NCBI GenBank assembly: GCA_904501665.1
Contig: CAJGBT010000032.1
Span: forward strand, 1 to 10,729
From: an uncultured Bacilli bacterium
GTDB lineage: Bacteria > Bacillota_I > Bacilli_A > Mycoplasmatales > Mycoplasmoidaceae
Length of the DNA stretch: 10,729 bases
Reading direction: 5' to 3'
The first letter of the stretch is position 1, and every line of letters starts with the position of its first letter. Positions 7,702-10,729 of the stretch are shown one piece after another. Both the position numbers and the translations under genes were made by a program. The notes under the pieces were generated by a model. That model saw only the letters and a list, made by a program, of their open reading frames with translations. It was not told where the DNA came from and ran no database searches.

Positions 7702-8409
7702 TTAACTATTTAGCTCCTTCATTGTTTGAGCAATGATTGAAAGAAGATATATCAATGCTGTTTCACTTCTTAAAATATTATTAGTTAGATTAATTATATA
7801 TGTATTATTAGTTTTTATAACATTTAAATCATTTTTATTAAAACCACCTTCTGGACCAATTAAAATTCCTATTTTTTGTTTACCATCTAAAATCTTTTTG
7901 AGTTCTATTTTTTCTTCATTCTTTTCTAGATGAGCAACTAAATTAATATCATTATCATTTAACAATTTTTGAAGATCAGATTCATTGTCAATGATCTCTA
8001 ATTTCATTAAAGTTGTTCGATGGGATTGTTTGCATGCATTTAATATAATGGTGTTATATCTATTCAAATTATGTTTAATATTATTTTGAGAAAAAAAACT
8101 TTTAAAAATATAAAAATGATCAGCACCAATTTCGGTTGCTTTTTGAATGGCTAACTCCATATACTTTGGTTTAATTGAACTTACAAAAGCATTAATTTGA
8201 TATTTTTTATTTTCAAATGAAAGAGATTTAATAATCATAGCAGTTAATGGTTGAATATTGTTAATAATTGCTAAGTATTTTTCTTGGTTGAAATTGACAT
8301 TAATTTGTGCATTAATTTTTAAACGTAAAACTTTTAAAATATGCTTTTCATCTTCTTTACTAAAAGTTACAATATTATTGATTAAAGATTTTGCAAAGAA
8401 ACTATGCAT
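7702..8409 (-). CDS. rsmE: 16S rRNA (uracil-1498-N3) methyltransferase RsmE
   Basis: It methylates N3 of U1498 in 16S rRNA, in the decoding centre, using SAM, and belongs to the knotted SPOUT family. The 235-aa product has KATEIGADHFYIF (90-102), ACKQSHRTTLMKL (125-137), the SAM-knot motif IGILIGPEGGF (180-190) and NNILRSETALIYL (210-222), all diagnostic of RsmE. The N-terminal PUA-like domain (1-70) includes the expected HILKVLRLK. Several usual Gly/Arg in the N-domain are replaced, in keeping with AT-rich drift. It has no Trp. The start ATG 8409 lies inside the end of nusB (8-nt overlap), so translation is coupled. Confidence 0.95.
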   Translation of the reverse strand: MHSFFAKSLINNIVTFSKEDEKHILKVLRLKINAQINVNFNQEKYLAIINNIQPLTAMIIKSLSFENKKYQINAFVSSIKPKYMELAIQKATEIGADHFYIFKSFFSQNNIKHNLNRYNTIILNACKQSHRTTLMKLEIIDNESDLQKLLNDNDINLVAHLEKNEEKIELKKILDGKQKIGILIGPEGGFNKNDLNVIKTNNTYIINLTNNILRSETALIYLLSIIAQTMKELNS

Positions 8410-8791
8410 CTTTTAAAACCTTTTCTAATATTGGATTAATAAATTTATATGAATCATCAATAGAATAATTTTTAGCAGTGATTAATGATTGATCAATAAT
8501 AACATTTTTTGGAGTATCAAGCGCTTTGTTTTCAGCGACAGCAACTAATAAGACAGCTTTATCTGTATAACTAATTCTATCTCATGTTCAAGTAGACGAA
8601 ATGTTTGGTCTTAATAATGCAACAATTTCATCTCACTCTTTAACTAAGTATTCTAATATTTTTAAAGAATCTGCTTCTCATTCATATAATTGCTCAAATG
8701 AAAAATTAATTAAGTCATTAGGACTTATATCCCTAATTAATGCGCTATAAACTAATTCAAATAACTTAACTCTTTTTTCTCATTGTTTCAT
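8402..8791 (-). CDS. nusB: Transcription antitermination protein NusB
   Basis: NusB with NusE (S10) binds boxA of rRNA transcripts and supports antitermination. The 129-aa product matches the family in size and at LLRP...WTWDRISYTDKAVLLVAVAE (60-87) and the C-terminal DDSYKFINPILEKVL (112-126), where NusB proteins end with a 'FVNGVLDKI'-like helix. The N-terminal RNA-binding segment is short and has few arginines (MKQWEKRVKLFELVYSAL). Five Trp (4, 38, 53, 68, 70) are all TGA, so the gene is invisible to a standard-code search. The only good start is ATG 8791. The 15 nt between it and the efp stop are pure A/T with no Shine-Dalgarno, implying coupling or leaderless-like initiation. efp-nusB adjacency is common in Firmicutes. 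Confidence 0.9.
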
Positions 8792-8806
8792 ATTATTAAT
8801 TATTAA

Positions 8807-9370
8807 TTAAGCACGCGATATATATTTACCTGTTTTTGTCTCAATAATAACTTTTTCACCAGTCTTAATAAATTGTGGTACTTGAATTTCTCATCCTGTA
8901 ACTAATCAAGCTTTTTTTTGTGCATTGGTTACACTATTCCCTTGGACAGCATCCTCAGATTCTTTTACTTCTAGTACAACTTGATCAGGTAAAGAAACTC
9001 CTAAAATTTCCGATTCATATTTTAGAACATTTACTTCTGAGCCTTCAGTTAAAAAATTTTTTTCTCATTCTAATTTTGATTCAGGTATTTCTAATTGATC
9101 TCATGTTTCATTATCAACAAACACAAAATTATTACCTTCATTATATGAATAGCTCATTTTAACATTGTTTAAAATAGCTTGTTCTAACTTTTCGCCTGTT
9201 AAAACCTCAATAGTAATGGCACCAGTTCTTAAGTTTTTTACCTTACATTTAACAATTCCTTCTCGCATAGCTGTTTTGTTAAAAGAATTTTCAATAACTT
9301 GATATAAGTTACCTTTATAAAAGAAAGCATTTCCTTCTCTTAAATCTTTTGCATGAATTATTGATGCCAT
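8807..9370 (-). CDS. efp: Elongation factor P
   Basis: EF-P enters the ribosomal E site and relieves stalling at polyproline. The 187-aa length is normal. Visible are HAKDLREGNAFFYKGNLYQV (6-25), VKCKVKNLRTGAITIEVLTG (40-59, domain I end) and a C-terminal GEKVIIETKTGKYISRA that matches domain III of the family. Trp at four places is TGA. The loop that normally carries PGKG with a modified Lys34 reads NKTAMREG here, so Met35 occupies the Lys place with Arg36 next to it. The start is ATG 9370, supported by AAAGGAG (9377-9383) six bases away. A TTG at 9388 would add six residues but lies upstream of that site. It is 2 nt from the preceding small gene. Confidence 0.96.
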
Positions 9371-9372
9371 AA

Positions 9373-9615
9373 TTATCTCCTTTGACAAAATGTTATTTCA
9401 TTAGTATTTTTTTTTAATTCTGGTTGTTTATTAAATTTTTCAAAAAATTCTTGTCGATTTAATAAAGAATCAAAAACACAATATGTTTGAACATCATAAT
9501 AAAATTTCTTATGATAAATTTGAAAATCAAAATATTCAATATTTGCTTTTTTTAATAAATTTTCATATTCATCAGGCTCACATCGAATATTGATTGCAAA
9601 TAAAAAATCATTCAT
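9373..9615 (-). CDS. Small aromatic-rich hypothetical protein, 80 aa
   Basis: I do not recognise it. It fills the whole space between rpsD and efp: ATG 9615 is 4 nt after the rpsD stop, and its TAA (9373-9375) is 2 nt before efp. The efp ribosome binding site lies inside its last codons. About one residue in five is Phe or Tyr (16 of 80), for example YFDFQIYHKKFYYDV at 28-42; the C-terminus is polar. There is no signal peptide, no membrane helix, two cysteines in the body (12, 46) and one near the end (77), and no Trp. No Shine-Dalgarno is seen before ATG 9615; in-frame ATGs at 9660 and 9666 inside rpsD are alternatives. The fit between neighbours argues it is real. Confidence 0.65.
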   Translation of the reverse strand: MNDFLFAINIRCEPDEYENLLKKANIEYFDFQIYHKKFYYDVQTYCVFDSLLNRQEFFEKFNKQPELKKNTNEITFCQRR

Positions 9616-9619
9616 AAGT

Positions 9620-10219
9620 TTAAACAAGACGTTTGAATCATTCAACAACGTATGATTCATTGACATTTTCTGGTAATTCTTCTCGTTCTGGATATCTAGT
9701 AAATTTACCTTTAAAAGCTTTTTTATCAACATCAACAAATGCTGCAACTGTATTTTTTTCAATATCTAATTTACTAGTAATTTTATTTTTTAAACTTATT
9801 TCAGCTCCAACATCAATAATCATTGAAGGAATAGAAGCTTTTTTTCCATTTACTAATACATGACCATGTGTTACTAATTGACGAGCGGCTTTTCTAGTAT
9901 TAGCAAACCCCATTCTAAACACCAAAGAATCTAGCCTTGATTCTAATGTTTGCAATAAATTAAGGGTTAAGATACCATGTCTTTTTTTAGCAATTAAAAA
10001 TAATCTTCTAAATTGGCGATCATTTAAACCATACATAAACATTAATTTTTGTTTTTCTTGTAATTGTTCACCATAACCTGATAATTTAACTTTTTTATTA
10101 CCATGTTGTCCTGGTGCATAAGTACGTTTTTTTCCTTTAGAAAATTCTTTATTATTTTCTAATAAAGAGAAACCTAGACGTCTAGATTTTTTATAAACAC
10201 TACCTGTATATCTACTCAT
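9620..10219 (-). CDS. rpsD: 30S ribosomal protein S4
   Basis: S4 nucleates 30S assembly on the 5' domain of 16S rRNA and in many bacteria represses its own mRNA. The 199-aa length is normal. The N-terminus MSRYTGSVYKKSRRLG lacks the zinc cysteines of some S4 proteins, followed by RTYAPGQHG (32-40), YGLNDRQFRRLF (63-74) and the S4 RNA-binding domain (about 92-150) with ESRLDSLVFRMGFANTRKAA. The C-terminus ENVNESYVVEWFKRLV needs one TGA as Trp193; with the standard code the protein would stop six residues short. The start ATG 10219 has AGGAG (10226-10230) with a 6-nt spacer. It is first in the seven-gene leftward unit. Confidence 0.97.
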
Positions 10220-10230
10220 AAATATCTCCT

Positions 10231-10376
10231 GTGAAAGTTAATCACTCAAGATAAGATCTATCGTTTTAGAGGAATGAACTATTAAAATTTTCAGAAAATT
10301 ACAGCTTTACTTACTCATTAAACATTGCTAGTTCATTTAATTTCTAAACTTAAATCTTGCTGTTTGAGTGCATTGT
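10231..10376 (-). promoter_or_regulatory. Structured 5' leader of rpsD, candidate S4-binding autoregulatory RNA
   Basis: About 150 nt separate the predicted transcript start from the rpsD ribosome binding site. An outer helix pairs 10364-10370 with 10243-10249 (CACTCAA/TTGAGTG on the transcript), ending 12 nt from the SD. A perfect 9-bp inner helix pairs 10329-10337 with 10273-10281 (AATGAACTA/TAGTTCATT) and encloses a small AT hairpin (10286-10300). A further 5-bp match, 10359-10363 with 10301-10305 (ACAGC/GCTGT), would cross the inner helix and form a pseudoknot. S4 in B. subtilis represses rpsD through its leader, and E. coli S4 binds a pseudoknot. Assignment to that class is inference. 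Confidence 0.55.
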
Positions 10377-10380
10377 TATT

Positions 10381-10402
10381 ATATTATATTTAAATATAAT
10401 AT
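10381..10402. repeat. Perfect 22-bp AT palindrome with -10 boxes on both strands
   Basis: Each 11-base half (ATATTATATTT and its exact complement) contains TATAAT on one strand: 10383-10388 leftward and 10395-10400 rightward. In base-composition terms such A/T palindromes can arise by chance, but the placement at the rpsD promoter is notable. Confidence 0.6.
10383..10388 (-). promoter_or_regulatory. Probable -10 box for the rpsD unit
   Basis: On the - strand this is TATAAT, placing the start of transcription near 10376, just upstream of the leader's outer helix. No clear -35 is visible in the AT-rich region to the right. Confidence 0.5.
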
Positions 10403-10494
10403 ATAAAAAATATGTTTTTTAAAGCACTTTTCTTTGCTAATAAATTCACAAAACGGACCGCTTGATGAATGCACAAATAACAAACTTTTGCCAT
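10387..10494 (-). pseudogene. Short ORF or possible L28-like (rpmB) remnant, 35 aa
   Basis: ATG 10494 opens a short frame beginning MAKVCYLC, which resembles the start of some zinc-type L28 proteins (MAKVCYxCG...). The rest (IHQAVRFVNLLAKKSALKN) does not follow L28, and no alternative frame restores it. The frame runs into the AT palindrome and stops near 10387, overlapping the rpsD promoter. There is no Shine-Dalgarno. Eight residues are too few to be sure; it may be chance. Confidence 0.2.
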
Positions 10495-10586
10495 TAAAAT
10501 TCTAAATTTTTATTTTTTAATATATGTTGTTTGGATTATTTAATACTTTTTTAAAAGTATTTAATTCATATGGATTTTAAAAAAAA
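10403..10586. other. Intergenic stretch between rpsD promoter and IS end
   Basis: Apart from the short doubtful ORF, I see no gene here. There is an AT inverted repeat at 10542-10561 (AATACTTTT / AAAAGTATT around TT), and a locally GC-richer patch at about 10441-10475 (ACGGACCGC) that stands out from its surroundings and might be part of an RNA or a decayed gene. No tRNA fold is recognised. Confidence 0.4.
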
Positions 10587-10729
10587 TGGTGTTTAATGGA
10601 CCATCTTTTTGGACATACCACTTCTGTTAATAATTATACAGTAGTTTAATTGCATCTTGTGGAGTCATATATCTATTTGCATATGGAATGTTTTCTTTCT
10701 CAAGTTCTGAGTAATAATGGTATCTTTCA
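10587..10729 (-). mobile_element. End of an IS3-family insertion sequence, running off the window
   Basis: The left border is set at TGGTGTTTAATGGACC (10587 on), continuing as ATCTTTTTGGACATACCA. IS3-type (IS150-like) elements start with TG and have terminal repeats with a TTTTTGGACA-like core, as seen here. The transposase stop lies 12 nt inside this. The partner end is outside the window, so target duplication cannot be checked. Confidence 0.6.
10627..10729 (-). CDS. IS3-type transposase, C-terminal fragment cut by window edge
   Basis: On the - strand the frame is open from the right edge to TAA at 10627-10629 and gives about 33 residues. It starts ERYHYYSELEKENIPY, contains the short motif RYMTPQDAIKLLY and ends in NY. 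A 'TP-x-[DE]-A/Y' motif close to the stop is how IS3-type integrases finish, and the adjoining terminal repeat supports it. The protein differs from the fragment at the left edge, so two IS types are involved. The catalytic part is outside the window. Confidence 0.6.
   Translation of the reverse strand, partial: ERYHYYSELEKENIPYANRYMTPQDAIKLLYNY

Noticed and set aside
7733..7933. Plus-strand frame of 66 codons over rsmE
   Set aside because: Antisense shadow of a well-supported RsmE gene; hydrophobicity comes from the reverse of Lys/Asn codons.
8920..9162. Plus-strand frame of 80 codons over efp
   Set aside because: Antisense to EF-P; Leu/Gln-rich product with no start signal.
9371..9388. 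TTG start adding six residues to EF-P
   Set aside because: The Shine-Dalgarno AAAGGAG lies between this TTG and ATG 9370, and the family begins at the later start.
9616..9762. N-terminal extension of the 80-aa gene into rpsD
   Set aside because: The extension is a frame-shifted reading of conserved S4 codons; short overlapping starts at 9660 and 9666 stay possible but the long one does not.
9633..9863. Plus-strand frame of 76 codons over rpsD
   Set aside because: Antisense to S4, no support.
1..10729. CRISPR array, tRNA or rRNA genes
   Set aside because: No spaced direct repeats and no tRNA-like cloverleaf or conserved rRNA sequence was seen on either strand by eye.

Overview
The window comes from a very AT-rich bacterium that reads TGA as tryptophan. 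At least eight genes are only intact if in-frame TGA codons are translated, and those codons fall at conserved Trp sites (for example in L20, ornithine carbamoyltransferase, NusB and MtaB). This is the Mycoplasma/Spiroplasma code (translation table 4). A catabolic-type ornithine carbamoyltransferase together with IS3-family transposase ends fits an arginine-using, IS-rich Mycoplasma, for example a relative of M. penetrans. The species is inference; the code is seen directly.

Left part, + strand. Positions 2-130 hold the C-terminus of an IS3-type transposase. A structured leader (about 160-300) follows, then the translation operon infC-rpmI-rplT (308-1408). Next are two genes I do not recognise by name: a 341-aa cytoplasmic protein (1464-2489) and a 649-aa protein (2511-4460). 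The 649-aa protein begins with an ABC-ATPase fold whose catalytic motifs have all been lost, fused to a long charged, probably disordered tail. A lone ornithine carbamoyltransferase gene (4573-5715) with its own promoter ends the + strand block.

Middle. A strong hairpin at 5748-5782 has a U-tract on either strand. It serves as a shared terminator where the two converging transcription units meet.

Right part, - strand. A compact unit of seven genes is transcribed right to left: rpsD (S4), an 80-aa aromatic-rich small protein, efp, nusB, rsmE, a four-helix membrane protein and mtaB. Gaps are 0-15 nt or the genes overlap. It is preceded by a structured leader (about 10231-10376) that looks like an S4 autoregulatory RNA, and by a perfectly symmetric AT palindrome carrying -10 boxes on both strands. 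The right edge (10587-10729) is the terminal repeat and transposase C-terminus of a second, different IS3-type element.

Functionally the window is mostly translation and RNA modification: initiation factor 3, L35, L20, S4, EF-P, NusB, 16S rRNA m3U methylation and tRNA t6A thiolation. One energy/arginine enzyme and a lineage-specific pair (341 aa plus pseudo-ABC fusion) are added to this. The pair is the part most likely to be undescribed biology.
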